From contig MDJN01000164.1 of the NCBI GenBank assembly GCA_001995005.1, positions 1 through 25,055 on the forward strand: a stretch of 25,055 bases of DNA. The letters run 5' to 3'. Shown here one piece after another: positions 15,605 to 23,669 of the stretch. Position numbers and translations under genes: made by a program. The DNA is from Candidatus Parepulonipiscium sp. PG-Nun2H_MBin03 (lineage in GTDB: Bacteria > Bacillota > Clostridia > Lachnospirales > Cellulosilyticaceae). How positions within the stretch are numbered: the stretch's first letter is position 1; each line of letters begins with the position of its first letter. Below the pieces are notes generated by a model, which worked only from the letters and a program-made list of their open reading frames with translations, ran no database searches and was not told where the DNA came from.

Positions 15605-16323
15605 TTATGCCAATTATACTTTTTAAATATTTGTTTAACTTGGTGTACCAGAATTTCAGAAGGCTCATTGGTGTTTGATAACTGATATTCATAGCCTAAT
15701 TCTTTCCACTTAAATTCACCCATCTTATGGAACGGTAAAACATCAATCCGTCCTACATTACTTAGAGTAGATAAATATTTTGCAAGTTCAGTAATATCAT
15801 GCAAATCATCAGTCAAATTTGGTACAAGTACATACCTAATCCATACTGTAATACCTCTTTCTTCAAGGGCAGCCGCAAATTTTAACGTAGGCTCTAGTTC
15901 TACATTAGTAACTTTTTTATACACATCAGGATTAAAAGATTTTATATCAAGTAATACCATATCTGTATAATCAAGCACTGCGGATACTGTATCAGCATTT
16001 ATAAAACCAGAAGTGTCTATACAAGTGTGAATACCATGTTGCTTACATTTTTTTAATATATCTGCAACAAATTCTGGCTGTAACAGTGGTTCACCTCCAC
16101 TAATAGTAACGCCTCCGCCTGAAGCATTCATATAGGATTTATATTTGATAATATTTTTTACAAGTATATTAGAATCTATCTCTTTTCCGTCGTTCATCTT
16201 CCAAGTATCCGGATTATGACAATATTGGCAACGTAGTGGACAGCCCTGTGTAAATACTACATATCTTATCCCAGGTCCATCAACTGTTCCGCAACTTTCA
16301 ACTGAATGAATTCTTCCCCTCAT
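15586..16323 (-). CDS. pflA: Pyruvate formate-lyase activating enzyme
   Basis: PflA is a radical-SAM enzyme that abstracts a hydrogen from the glycine of PflB and so switches it on under anaerobic conditions. The 245-residue protein has the cluster motif Cys28-x3-Cys32-x2-Cys35 (GCPLRCQYCHNPDTW), preceded by SCGTVDGPGIRYVVF, and the SAM-binding GGVTISGGEPLLQ. ATG 16323 is chosen because GGGGAGG lies nine bases before it and MRGRIHSVES matches the usual family start. The frame also opens upstream at a TTG (16365), inside the intergenic hairpin. It is cotranscribed with pflB, 45 bases upstream. Confidence 0.96.
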   Translation of the reverse strand: MRGRIHSVESCGTVDGPGIRYVVFTQGCPLRCQYCHNPDTWKMNDGKEIDSNILVKNIIKYKSYMNASGGGVTISGGEPLLQPEFVADILKKCKQHGIHTCIDTSGFINADTVSAVLDYTDMVLLDIKSFNPDVYKKVTNVELEPTLKFAAALEERGITVWIRYVLVPNLTDDLHDITELAKYLSTLSNVGRIDVLPFHKMGEFKWKELGYEYQLSNTNEPSEILVHQVKQIFKKYNWHKIKDIA

Positions 16324-16345
16324 TATAATGTACCTCCCCACAGTA

Positions 16346-16364
16346 TGGGTGCATTGTGCACCCA
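16346..16364 (-). other. Hairpin between pflB and pflA
   Basis: TGGGTGCA and TGCACCCA form an 8-bp stem around a 3-base loop, four bases after the pflB stop codon. On the pfl mRNA it is not followed by a T-run, so it is more likely an RNA-stability or processing hairpin that lets pflB message exceed pflA message than a full terminator. Confidence 0.5.
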
Positions 16365-16368
16365 AAAA

Positions 16369-18600
16369 TTAAAATCTTTCATGGAATGTTCTGTGTATAA
16401 CATCTAATTGTTGCTCTCTTGTAAGTCTAATAAAGTTTACGGCATATCCTGATACACGAATTGTAAGTTGTGGATAATTTTCAGGATGATCCATAGCGTC
16501 TAATAAAGTTTCACGTTTAAATACGTTTACATTTAGATGTTGTCCTGTCTTGTCAAAATATCCGTCTAGCAAGCTAGCAAGGTTGTGTTGACGTTCTTCG
16601 TCATTTTTACCCAGTGCTCCTGGAATTATTGAGAAAGTGTATGAAATTCCATCTTCTGAATGTTTATAAGGTAGCTTTGCAACAGAGTTTAATGATGCAA
16701 TAGCCCCTTTGGTATCACGTCCATGCATAGGGTTGGCCCCTGGTGCAAATGGCTCTCCAGCTTTACGCCCATCTGGTGTGCTACCTGTTTTTTTACCATA
16801 TACTACGTTTGAAGTGATTGTTAATATTGATAAAGTAGGATAAGAATTTCTATAAGTTTTGTGTTTTCTAATATTATTCATAAATATTTCTGTTATATCA
16901 CAAGCCATTTTATCTACTTCATCATCATCGTTACCAAAAGCAACATATTCGCCTTCAATTTCATAATCTTTTGCAAGACCATTTTCATCACGTATAACTT
17001 TTACTTTAGCATTTTTAATTGCAGATAAAGAGTCTACTACAACAGAAAGCCCAGCTATACCTGTAGCAAAAGTACGGATAATGTCTTTATCGTGTAGAGC
17101 TAATTCTAATTTTTCATAGCAATATTTATCATGCATATAGTGAATTACATTAAGCGTACCCACATATACCTCAGAAAGCCACTCCATGATTTGCAAAAAT
17201 CTTTCCCAAACTTCATCAAAGTCAAGATATTCGCTGGTAATAGGAGCAAATCTAGGCGTTACTTGGTCTCCGCTCTTTTCGTCACGCCCACCGTTAATTG
17301 CATATAATAATGCTTTAGCAAGATTAGCACGTGCCCCAAAGAACTGCATTTGTTTACCAATTTTCATAGCAGATACACAGCAAGCAATACCATAATCGTC
17401 CCCGTGATATGGACGCATTAAGTCATCGTTTTCGTATTGAATAGAGCTAGTAAGGATAGACATTTTTGAACAGAACATTTTAAAGTTTTCTGGTAAATGA
17501 ACAGACCATAAAACTGTTAAGTTAGGTTCTGGTGCAGGTCCTAAGTTTACTAATGTGTGCAAGATACGATAACTACTTCTAGTTACAAGAGTACGCCCGT
17601 CTAAGCCCATACCCCCAATAGCTTCTGTTACCCAAGTAGGGTCGCCTGAAAACAGCTCATTATAAGAAGGTGTTCTTAGGAAACGTATCATTCTAAGTTT
17701 CATAACAAAATGATCCATAAATTCTTGAGCATCTTGTTCTGTGATTATGCCATTTGCTATATCACGCTCAATATATATATCTAAGAAAGTAGACACACGG
17801 CCTAGAGACATGGCTGCACCATCTTGTTCTTTTACTGCACCCAGGTACCCGAAGTATGTCCACTGAATAGCTTCTTGAGCATTTTGAGCAGGCTTAGAGA
17901 TATCAAATCCATAGCTTTGTGCCATAACTTTAAGGTCATTTAAGGCAACCATTTGGTCTGATAATTCTTCACGTAATCTTATTACGTCTTCTGTCATGCT
18001 CTTAATTTCCATGGTGTCTTTTTCGTGCATTTTATTTTCAATTAATCTATCAATTCCATAAAGAGCCACGCGACGATAGTCTCCGATGATACGACCACGT
18101 CCGTATGCATCAGGTAACCCTGTGATTATTCCAGATTTACGAGCTTTACGCATCTGAGATGTGTAAGCTGAAAATACTCCATCATTATGAGTTTTACGAT
18201 ATTTTGTAAAAATCTCTTCTGTTTGTGGGTCCATATCGTACCCGTATGAGTGTAGTGCATTTACTACAGTACGAATGCCCCCATTAGGCATTATATTTCT
18301 TTTTAAAGGAGCATCTGATTGAAAACCGACAATTGTTTCAATTTCCTTATTAAGATAACCTGGACCATGTGATACTATGGTAGAAGGAACTTTGGTTTCT
18401 ACATCATAAATCTTTCTATTAAGCTCTTCTTGCATCATCTCCATAACTTGGTTCCATAAAGTTTTTGTATTCTCTGTAGCATCTGCTAGAAAAGAATCAT
18501 CACCTTCATATGGTGTATAGTTTCTTTGAATGAAGTCACGAACATCTATATTATTTGTCCATTCTCCATCCATATTAAAGTCGTCCCATTGTTTGAACAT
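16369..18600 (-). CDS. pflB: Formate acetyltransferase (pyruvate formate-lyase)
   Basis: PflB converts pyruvate and CoA to acetyl-CoA and formate, the main anaerobic route to acetyl-CoA. The 743-residue protein has the adjacent catalytic cysteines Cys407-Cys408 (DDYGIACCVSAM) and the radical-bearing Gly718 in IRVSGYAVNF near the C terminus. PNGGIRTVVNALHSYGYD and GLPDAYGRGRIIGDYRR are typical of true PflB rather than of glycerol dehydratase or other glycyl-radical relatives. AAGGAG sits eight bases before the ATG. Its promoter carries a 22-bp palindrome, so expression is probably repressor-controlled. Confidence 0.97.
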   Translation of the reverse strand: MFKQWDDFNMDGEWTNNIDVRDFIQRNYTPYEGDDSFLADATENTKTLWNQVMEMMQEELNRKIYDVETKVPSTIVSHGPGYLNKEIETIVGFQSDAPLKRNIMPNGGIRTVVNALHSYGYDMDPQTEEIFTKYRKTHNDGVFSAYTSQMRKARKSGIITGLPDAYGRGRIIGDYRRVALYGIDRLIENKMHEKDTMEIKSMTEDVIRLREELSDQMVALNDLKVMAQSYGFDISKPAQNAQEAIQWTYFGYLGAVKEQDGAAMSLGRVSTFLDIYIERDIANGIITEQDAQEFMDHFVMKLRMIRFLRTPSYNELFSGDPTWVTEAIGGMGLDGRTLVTRSSYRILHTLVNLGPAPEPNLTVLWSVHLPENFKMFCSKMSILTSSIQYENDDLMRPYHGDDYGIACCVSAMKIGKQMQFFGARANLAKALLYAINGGRDEKSGDQVTPRFAPITSEYLDFDEVWERFLQIMEWLSEVYVGTLNVIHYMHDKYCYEKLELALHDKDIIRTFATGIAGLSVVVDSLSAIKNAKVKVIRDENGLAKDYEIEGEYVAFGNDDDEVDKMACDITEIFMNNIRKHKTYRNSYPTLSILTITSNVVYGKKTGSTPDGRKAGEPFAPGANPMHGRDTKGAIASLNSVAKLPYKHSEDGISYTFSIIPGALGKNDEERQHNLASLLDGYFDKTGQHLNVNVFKRETLLDAMDHPENYPQLTIRVSGYAVNFIRLTREQQLDVIHRTFHERF

Positions 18601-18697
18601 ACTTTCATCTCCTTAAAAAATATAAATTAAACATAATAAACTTTAGTTTTTTAAAATTAACAGCACGTAATAAGTTTGTTAAATGTTTTACAATAAT

Positions 18698-18727
18698 ATT
18701 ATATACGGTATACCGTATATATGTCAA
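18698..18727 (-). promoter_or_regulatory. pflBA promoter with a palindromic operator filling the spacer
   Basis: On the minus strand TTGACA (18727-18722) and TATAAT (18703-18698) are 18 bases apart. A perfect 22-bp palindrome occupies 18700-18721, with half-site TATATACGGTA followed by its exact complement, so it fills the whole spacer and overlaps the -10 box. A dimeric regulator bound here would exclude RNA polymerase. The leader would be about 90 bases. Confidence 0.8.
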
Positions 18728-18894
18728 TAAGAAATGTAAAATTTTTCATCTTTGGATAATATGAACACATATAATACAAAAAATAAAAAACTTTATGCAT
18801 ATAGTATGCCTAGCTTGTCATAAAATTATTATGGTAAAAAAAGATAATTTTGTTGTATAATAGAGTTATATTAATAAAAAAGTAGGAGGAGAAA
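18728..18894. promoter_or_regulatory. Divergent spacer with probable promoter of the DUF368 gene
   Basis: On the plus strand a perfect TATAAT stands at 18856-18861, about 34 bases before the start of the DUF368 gene, but its -35 region (near 18833) is poor. A small palindrome, GCATA-TAG-TATGC (18797-18809), lies upstream. AGGAGGAG at about 18883-18890 is the ribosome site. Confidence 0.45.
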
Positions 18895-19749
18895 ATGAAG
18901 AATGTAGTAATTGGAATGATTTTAGGAATTGCAAATGTAATTCCCGGTGTAAGTGCGGGTACAATGGCAGTGGTATTTAAGATTTATGACCAACTTTTAA
19001 ACTCAATTAGTCTAGACATAAAAAAAATAAATTTTAAATTTTTGGCAACAATAGGTATAGGGGTAATACTGGGTGTATTATTATTTAGCAATGTAATTAC
19101 TTTTTTGTACGAAAATTATAACATGCAAACGAATTTTGTATTTATAGGGGTGATATTAGGAAGTATACCTATGATTTACAAAAAAGTCTCGGATGCAGGG
19201 CCGGTTAACTTATCAGGTATAGTTATATTTGTGATACCGCTTGTTATAATGCTATATATGGCGATTGCAGGAGAGGGACAAGGCAGCGAAAAGGTAATAG
19301 AGAACATAACCATTTCGACTGGAATATTATTAATAATAGCAGGTGCAGTTAGTGCATTTACGATGATAATACCAGGAATAAGCGGTTCATTTATATTACT
19401 TACGATAGGATGCTATGAAACTATTGTTAAAGCTATATCAGATGTTAGTAAATTAGGCGTAGATTTTATTAAATCTGACGTGTCCTTTGTAGAAATTATA
19501 ACATTTAGTGGAGTACATGTATTAATTTTAGTTGCGATAGGAGTTTTTATAGGACTAATTGGCGGTAGTAAACTTGTGCGTATGCTCTTAGAAGATTATC
19601 CGCAAGCTACTTATTTGGTAATATTAGGACTAGTAGTAGGCTCTATATTTACAATTTATCCAGGGTTTAGCTTAGATGCAACAGGGATTATTTCTATCGT
19701 ATGCATGATAGTTGCCTTGATAGTTTCTTACATGTTTGCTGAAAATTAG
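18895..19749 (+). CDS. DUF368 family membrane protein (PopT-type undecaprenyl-phosphate translocase)
   Basis: The 284-residue polytopic membrane protein begins with the DUF368 hallmark GMILGIANVIPGVSAGTMAVV. It repeats a related half-site later (SAFTMIIPGISGSFILLTIGCYE), the two inverted re-entrant repeats of the family. About eight further hydrophobic segments run to the C terminus. Members called PopT were reported to return undecaprenyl phosphate across the membrane for reuse in cell-wall synthesis; that role is transferred by family. It appears to be a single-gene unit, divergent from pfl. Confidence 0.85.
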   Translation: MKNVVIGMILGIANVIPGVSAGTMAVVFKIYDQLLNSISLDIKKINFKFLATIGIGVILGVLLFSNVITFLYENYNMQTNFVFIGVILGSIPMIYKKVSDAGPVNLSGIVIFVIPLVIMLYMAIAGEGQGSEKVIENITISTGILLIIAGAVSAFTMIIPGISGSFILLTIGCYETIVKAISDVSKLGVDFIKSDVSFVEIITFSGVHVLILVAIGVFIGLIGGSKLVRMLLEDYPQATYLVILGLVVGSIFTIYPGFSLDATGIISIVCMIVALIVSYMFAEN

Positions 19750-19759
19750 ATGAAAAATG

Positions 19760-19808
19760 CCTATATAACAAATACATGTTGTATAGGTTAATATATATAT
19801 TATATAGG
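19760..19808 (+). promoter_or_regulatory. Hairpin and inverted CCTATATAA motifs ahead of the glycohydrolase gene
   Basis: CCTATATAACA (19760-19770) can pair with TGTTGTATAGG (19777-19787, one G-T pair), which could terminate the DUF368 transcript, although the T-run is weak. The 9-mer CCTATATAA (19760-19768) also recurs in inverted form at 19800-19808, with a one-mismatch copy at 19779-19787. The same 9-mer pair occurs before the deoR-type gene at 22459-22483. These may be operator half-sites for the cassette regulator. Confidence 0.4.
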
Positions 19809-19876
19809 TGATAATATAGCCAAAAATGTACAAAAGCACAAAAAATTATTTATAACAAAAAAGTGAGGGATAAGAA

Positions 19877-20878
19877 ATGATTGATAAAATAAAAGGTGTA
19901 ATTTATGGGCAAGCCTTAGGTGATGCTATGGGTATGCCGGCTGAGCTTTGGAGTAGGCGAAAAGGATTAGAAATATGTGGTGAAATAACTACATTTTTAG
20001 ATGGTCCGCCTGAAAATGTGGTATCAAAGCAATATAAAGCAGGACAATTTACGGATGATACTGCACAAGCATTTGTTATACTAGATTCGCTTGCAGAAAC
20101 TAATTATCATCCAAGAAGTATTGTTGTGGCAAAAAATATCTTAAAATGGGCGGAAGAGAACAATGCTTTTGAGCTTAATATGTTAGGGCCTACGTCAAAA
20201 GCGACACTAGAAGCAATTAGAGACGGTAAAGATGCAAGAGAGATTTCGGATGCTGCACTTTCAAATGGAGCGGCGATGCGTATTGCACCTGTTGGCTGTT
20301 TATTTAATGTTAATACTACGGATGATTTAAAGTTACTAGCTGATTATGTTAAAGCAGTGTCTGAGGGAACTCATTCTAGTGATATTACAATTTCTAGTGC
20401 TACTATAATTGCAGCTACTGTTGCTTTAGCAATGCACACTAACAATACAAAAGAGGCAGTGACTAGGGCGATAGAAATTGAAGACTATGCTCTTTCAATT
20501 GGAGCAGAAACATTTAGCCCATCTATTAAAGCTAGAGTGAAATTAGGAATAAAGTATGCTAATAAATATAACAAAAACGACTTCTTGCAATTTGTGTATC
20601 AAGTAATAGGTGCTGGTGTAAATGCATCTGAATCAGTACCGGCGGCTCTATTAATAGCGTATTACTCAAAAAGTCCGTTAGAGTGTGCACTGCTTTGTGC
20701 AAATCTAGGAGGAGATACAGATACAATTGGAGCTATGGCGACTGCGATTTGCGGTGGGACATATGGATATAGTGCAATTCCTAGCGAGTATATTGCGATG
20801 CTAGATAAAAGTAATAATATAGATTTTGATAAATATGTGAAGATAATACTAGAGGGGAGACAAATAGTAAATGAATAA
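19877..20878 (+). CDS. ADP-ribosylglycohydrolase family protein (DraG/YegU-like)
   Basis: The 333-residue all-helical protein has the two metal-binding signatures of the ADP-ribosylglycohydrolase family: GQFTDDTA (D60, D61) near the N terminus and LGGDTDTIGAMATAICG (D280, D282, T283) near the C terminus. GQALGDAMGMPAEL is the usual family opening. Known members cleave ADP-ribose from proteins or small molecules using two Mg ions, while many bacterial members have unknown substrates. Its length matches E. coli YegU (about 334 residues). It overlaps the kinase gene by eight bases, so the two are coupled. The location with a sugar/nucleoside kinase and a PnuC importer argues for a small glycoside substrate rather than protein de-ADP-ribosylation. 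Confidence 0.9.
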   Translation: MIDKIKGVIYGQALGDAMGMPAELWSRRKGLEICGEITTFLDGPPENVVSKQYKAGQFTDDTAQAFVILDSLAETNYHPRSIVVAKNILKWAEENNAFELNMLGPTSKATLEAIRDGKDAREISDAALSNGAAMRIAPVGCLFNVNTTDDLKLLADYVKAVSEGTHSSDITISSATIIAATVALAMHTNNTKEAVTRAIEIEDYALSIGAETFSPSIKARVKLGIKYANKYNKNDFLQFVYQVIGAGVNASESVPAALLIAYYSKSPLECALLCANLGGDTDTIGAMATAICGGTYGYSAIPSEYIAMLDKSNNIDFDKYVKIILEGRQIVNE

Positions 20879-21776
20879 AGTACTAGTAATAGGTGCTGCA
20901 ATGGTTGATGTTATGATGAATGTTGACGAACTACCAAGTTCTGGTCAAGATATTATAGCAACTGAAAATATAGAAATAGGAGGATGTGCTCTAAATGTAG
21001 CTCATGTATTACAGAGTTTTGATACTGGATTTGATTTGCTGGCACCTATCGGTAAGGGTAGAAATGCCGATTTAATATATAACCACCTAGAAGAGCATCA
21101 TATGCATAGACATTGTATAAAAGATGAGACCGAAGATAACGGGTATTGCCTTAGTCTAATTGAAAAAAATGGTGAGAGGACATTTATAACTGTACTAGGA
21201 GTAGAGGTAAATTTTAAGCCAGAGTGGTTTAGTAAAATAAATGCACAAGAATATAATATGGTTTATGTATCAGGGTATGAAATTGAAAGCAGTGGAGGAA
21301 ATAATATAATTGACTTCTTAGTAGCTAATCCACACCTGCAAATATTTTTTGCACCCAGTCCACGGATTACTTATATTGACGTGGAAAAGATGGATAGGAT
21401 GCTAAATTTATCTCCTATAGTACATTTGAATGAAGCCGAAGTGTTAGCTTTTACTAAGCAGTCCGATATATTTGAAGCGATTACTACTCTATATGATAAA
21501 ACGCAGGCAAGTATCATTGTAACTAGAGGTTCAAAAAGTACAATAGCATATGAAAATAACAAATTTATATTAGTGGATGCACAAAAAGATGTTAAGGTTA
21601 TTAATACATCAGGTGCAGGAGATTCACACATAGGTGGAATTATTACAGCATTGCAAAAAGGAAGTAAGTTAAACCAAGCCATTAAATTTGCAAATCAGGT
21701 ATCTGCACAAGTTGTACAAAGTCAGAGACCGACGTTTGAAAGAAAAGGAGATTTTGAATATGACTACAACAATTAA
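20871..21776 (+). CDS. PfkB/ribokinase-family carbohydrate or nucleoside kinase (YegV-like)
   Basis: The 301-residue protein starts KVLVIGAAMVDVMM and has the glycine-rich GGCALNVAHVLQSF (37-50) substrate segment. The C-terminal ATP/anion-hole motif is NTSGAGDSHIGGII, with catalytic base Asp251. PfkB enzymes phosphorylate sugars or nucleosides such as ribose, adenosine, inosine or pseudouridine; the substrate is not decided by sequence. It overlaps the glycohydrolase gene by 8 bases and the transporter gene by 17 bases, so the three proteins are probably made together. The middle gene of E. coli yegTUVW is of the same family and also sits beside an ADP-ribosylglycohydrolase-type gene. Confidence 0.9.
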   Translation: MNKVLVIGAAMVDVMMNVDELPSSGQDIIATENIEIGGCALNVAHVLQSFDTGFDLLAPIGKGRNADLIYNHLEEHHMHRHCIKDETEDNGYCLSLIEKNGERTFITVLGVEVNFKPEWFSKINAQEYNMVYVSGYEIESSGGNNIIDFLVANPHLQIFFAPSPRITYIDVEKMDRMLNLSPIVHLNEAEVLAFTKQSDIFEAITTLYDKTQASIIVTRGSKSTIAYENNKFILVDAQKDVKVINTSGAGDSHIGGIITALQKGSKLNQAIKFANQVSAQVVQSQRPTFERKGDFEYDYNN

Positions 21777-22443
21777 AAATTATTTTCACGATTGGACAAA
21801 ATTTGAACTAGTATGGTTAATAGCTTCAACACTAATTATGATTACATTATCTATCATATGGCAAGATACGCCTATAGCTTTGATAAGTGGCATTACAGGC
21901 ATTATAGGAGTTGTATTGTGTGCAAAAGGTAAAATATCCACATACTTTTTTGCGGTAATTAACGTAGCTTTATATGCATTTATATGCTACAACGCTAAAT
22001 TATATGGTGAGACAATGCTTAATGCGTTATATTTTCTACCTATGAATTTTATTGGCTTCTTTTTATGGAGGAAGCATCAAAGCAATGGTGGTGATGTAAT
22101 TGTAAGAAATCTTACTAAAAAAGGAATTATATTACTTACCGTAGTTACAGCAGTATCTGTTATTGCGTATTGGCAACTGCTTATATTTTTAGGGGGACAC
22201 CTAGCGTTGATAGATGCAACTACTACGATAATTTCTGTAATTGCCTTGCTGTTACAAGTTACACGTTACTCTGAACAGTGGATACTTTGGATTATTGTAA
22301 ATATAATCTCGATTATTATGTGGGTAATGTTGTTTATGGAAAATGACCCATCAGCAGTAACTATGATAACAATGTGGAGTGCGTATCTAATCAATGCTTT
22401 TTATGGGTATTTTAACTGGAGAAAAATTGCAAGTACTGAGTAA
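21760..22443 (+). CDS. PnuC-family vitamin/nucleoside transporter
   Basis: The 227-residue membrane protein has about seven to eight hydrophobic segments and the PnuC landmarks. These are WQDTPIALISGITGIIGVVLCAKG, NALYFLPMNFIGFFLWRKH and a C-terminal WILWIIVNIISIIMWV. PnuC proteins take up nicotinamide riboside by facilitated diffusion and rely on a cytoplasmic kinase for trapping; relatives carry thiamine, riboflavin or deoxynucleosides. ATG 21760 is chosen for the ribosome site AAAGGAG nine bases upstream; an in-frame TTG at 21688 adds a charged 24-residue tail lying within the kinase gene. The coupling to a PfkB kinase suggests that its cargo is phosphorylated by that kinase. Confidence 0.88.
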   Translation: MTTTIKNYFHDWTKFELVWLIASTLIMITLSIIWQDTPIALISGITGIIGVVLCAKGKISTYFFAVINVALYAFICYNAKLYGETMLNALYFLPMNFIGFFLWRKHQSNGGDVIVRNLTKKGIILLTVVTAVSVIAYWQLLIFLGGHLALIDATTTIISVIALLLQVTRYSEQWILWIIVNIISIIMWVMLFMENDPSAVTMITMWSAYLINAFYGYFNWRKIASTE

Positions 22444-22455
22444 GATTTATCTGAA

Positions 22456-22495
22456 AGACCTATATAAACAATCATTATATAGGTCTATTTTTTTT
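22456..22495 (+). terminator. Rho-independent terminator after the pnuC-type gene
   Basis: AGACCTATATA (22456-22466) and TATATAGGTCT (22476-22486) form a perfect 11-bp stem around a 9-base loop, followed by TTTTTTTT. It ends the three-gene unit. Its stem includes the CCTATATAA motif also present upstream of the glycohydrolase gene. Confidence 0.9.
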
Positions 22496-22546
22496 GCGTT
22501 ATAATATGATATACTAAGATAAAACAAAGAATTGAGGGGATAAAAC

Positions 22547-23296
22547 ATGAAAAATCCGACATCAGTCATAAACCAAAGAAGAAATGATATTATAAGATAT
22601 CTTACGAATGATTCAACTATAAATAATGACCAATTAGCGAAATTATTAAATACATCTCCATTAACAATCAGACGAGACTTGCAATATTTAGAAGAGCAAG
22701 GCATAGTAAATAGATATTATGGAGGAGCAAAAATAATTTCACTAGAAAAGGAGGTGTGCAGCAATACAAATAAAGAACGCATTGCAAGATATGCCGCTAC
22801 GTTAATTCGAGAAGGAGACATATTATTTATAAATTCTAGTTCAACTGCTCTTATGATATTAGACTATGTAGGAGATAAGCGTATTGTGGTAGTAACTAAT
22901 AATGGTAATATTTTATCAAAACAATTACACCACAATATAGAAATTATGTTAACAGGAGGACAGGTTAAGCCAGACAAACGTTCGATGGTGGGTGAATTTG
23001 CCACGCATCTATTACAAAATATTTCAGCATCAAAATGCTTCTTAGGAGTGAGCGGGATTGATTATAATACAGGCATTAGCACTGAAATTATGCAAGAAAC
23101 TCAGATAAACAAAGAAATGATCTCTAGAACTAAAGGAAATGTATATATTGTGGCAGAAAGCTATAAAATATTAAAGGCGAATAATTTCTCTAGTGGCTCT
23201 ATAGAGCAAGTATCGCACTTAATTACTGATGCAAACATAAAAGAAATAGATAGACATAGATTTGAAAAAGCAAATGTGAGTGTAAATATAGTATAA
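22547..23296 (+). CDS. DeoR-family transcriptional regulator
   Basis: The 249-residue protein has an N-terminal DeoR helix-turn-helix (QRRNDIIRYL; QLAKLLNTSPLTIRRDLQYLEEQGIVNRYYGGA, about residues 10-61). The C-terminal DeoRC sensor domain contains ILFINSSSTALMIL, VVTNNGNI and LTGGQVKPDKRSMVGE. DeoR proteins usually repress carbohydrate or nucleoside genes and respond to phosphorylated sugars. Here the usual D-x-GTT phosphate-binding loop reads NSSST, which may reflect a different effector. GAGGGG precedes ATG 22547. It lies in its own unit, with terminators on both sides, directly after the glycohydrolase-kinase-PnuC genes and on the same strand, so it is the likely regulator of them. A poor TATAAT at 22500-22505 is the only promoter hint. 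Confidence 0.9.
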   Translation: MKNPTSVINQRRNDIIRYLTNDSTINNDQLAKLLNTSPLTIRRDLQYLEEQGIVNRYYGGAKIISLEKEVCSNTNKERIARYAATLIREGDILFINSSSTALMILDYVGDKRIVVVTNNGNILSKQLHHNIEIMLTGGQVKPDKRSMVGEFATHLLQNISASKCFLGVSGIDYNTGISTEIMQETQINKEMISRTKGNVYIVAESYKILKANNFSSGSIEQVSHLITDANIKEIDRHRFEKANVSVNIV

Positions 23297-23315
23297 ATAA
23301 TACCAAAATAACGAT

Positions 23316-23350
23316 AAAAGGCAAGTGTATATTAGTACATTTGCCTTTTT
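23316..23350 (+). terminator. Rho-independent terminator of the deoR-type gene
   Basis: A stem of about 14 bp (AAAAGGCAAGTGTA against TACATTTGCCTTTT, one G-T pair) spans 23316-23349 with a 6-base loop, and the descending arm merges with TTTTT. Confidence 0.85.
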
Positions 23351-23477
23351 ATGATTATTATTATTTTTTATGAACTTTTGGGAACTTATAAATAGTAATG
23401 GTGCATAATAAAATAACCTAATATTTAGTAAATACTAATGAAATCTGATATTATACAGAGAAATACTGGAAATTATA

Positions 23478-23506
23478 TTGACAAATAAGCATAAAAAAGT
23501 TAATAT
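23478..23506 (+). promoter_or_regulatory. Probable promoter of the TRAP transporter operon
   Basis: TTGACA at 23478-23483 is followed 17 bases later by TAATAT (23501-23506); a better TATAAT at 23504-23509 is 20 bases away. Transcription would begin near 23515, upstream of two decayed reading frames and about 220 bases before dctP. From 23351 to this promoter I see only AT-rich sequence with no gene. Confidence 0.6.
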
Positions 23507-23558
23507 AATATAAATATTAGAATGTTTTAAATAAATTTATAAATTAGGAGGATAAAAT

Positions 23559-23657
23559 ATAACTAAAAAATCCTTGAAAATTATGTTATTTTTAACACTA
23601 TATACTGTAGTCGGATATTCAAGTTTATCTGAAAGTGAAAGTGCAACAAAAAGTTAA
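23559..23657 (+). pseudogene. Decayed start of a TRAP-type lipoprotein (signal peptide only)
   Basis: A good ribosome site (TAGGAGG, 23545-23551) is followed at the right distance by ATA, then by codons reading TKKSLKIMLFLTLYTVVG-YSS and a stop after 32 codons. This looks like a lipoprotein signal peptide: a Lys-rich start, a hydrophobic core, then VVG-Tyr-SS where dctP just downstream has SVG-Cys-SS. Two single-base changes, ATG to ATA and TGT to TAT, would explain the loss of start codon and lipobox cysteine. No downstream body of the gene remains. Confidence 0.55.
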
Positions 23658-23669
23658 AGGATTATTTAA

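Noticed and set aside
16324..16365. Upstream TTG start for pflA
   Set aside because: It would place coding sequence in the intergenic hairpin and swallow the GGGGAGG ribosome site of the ATG at 16323.
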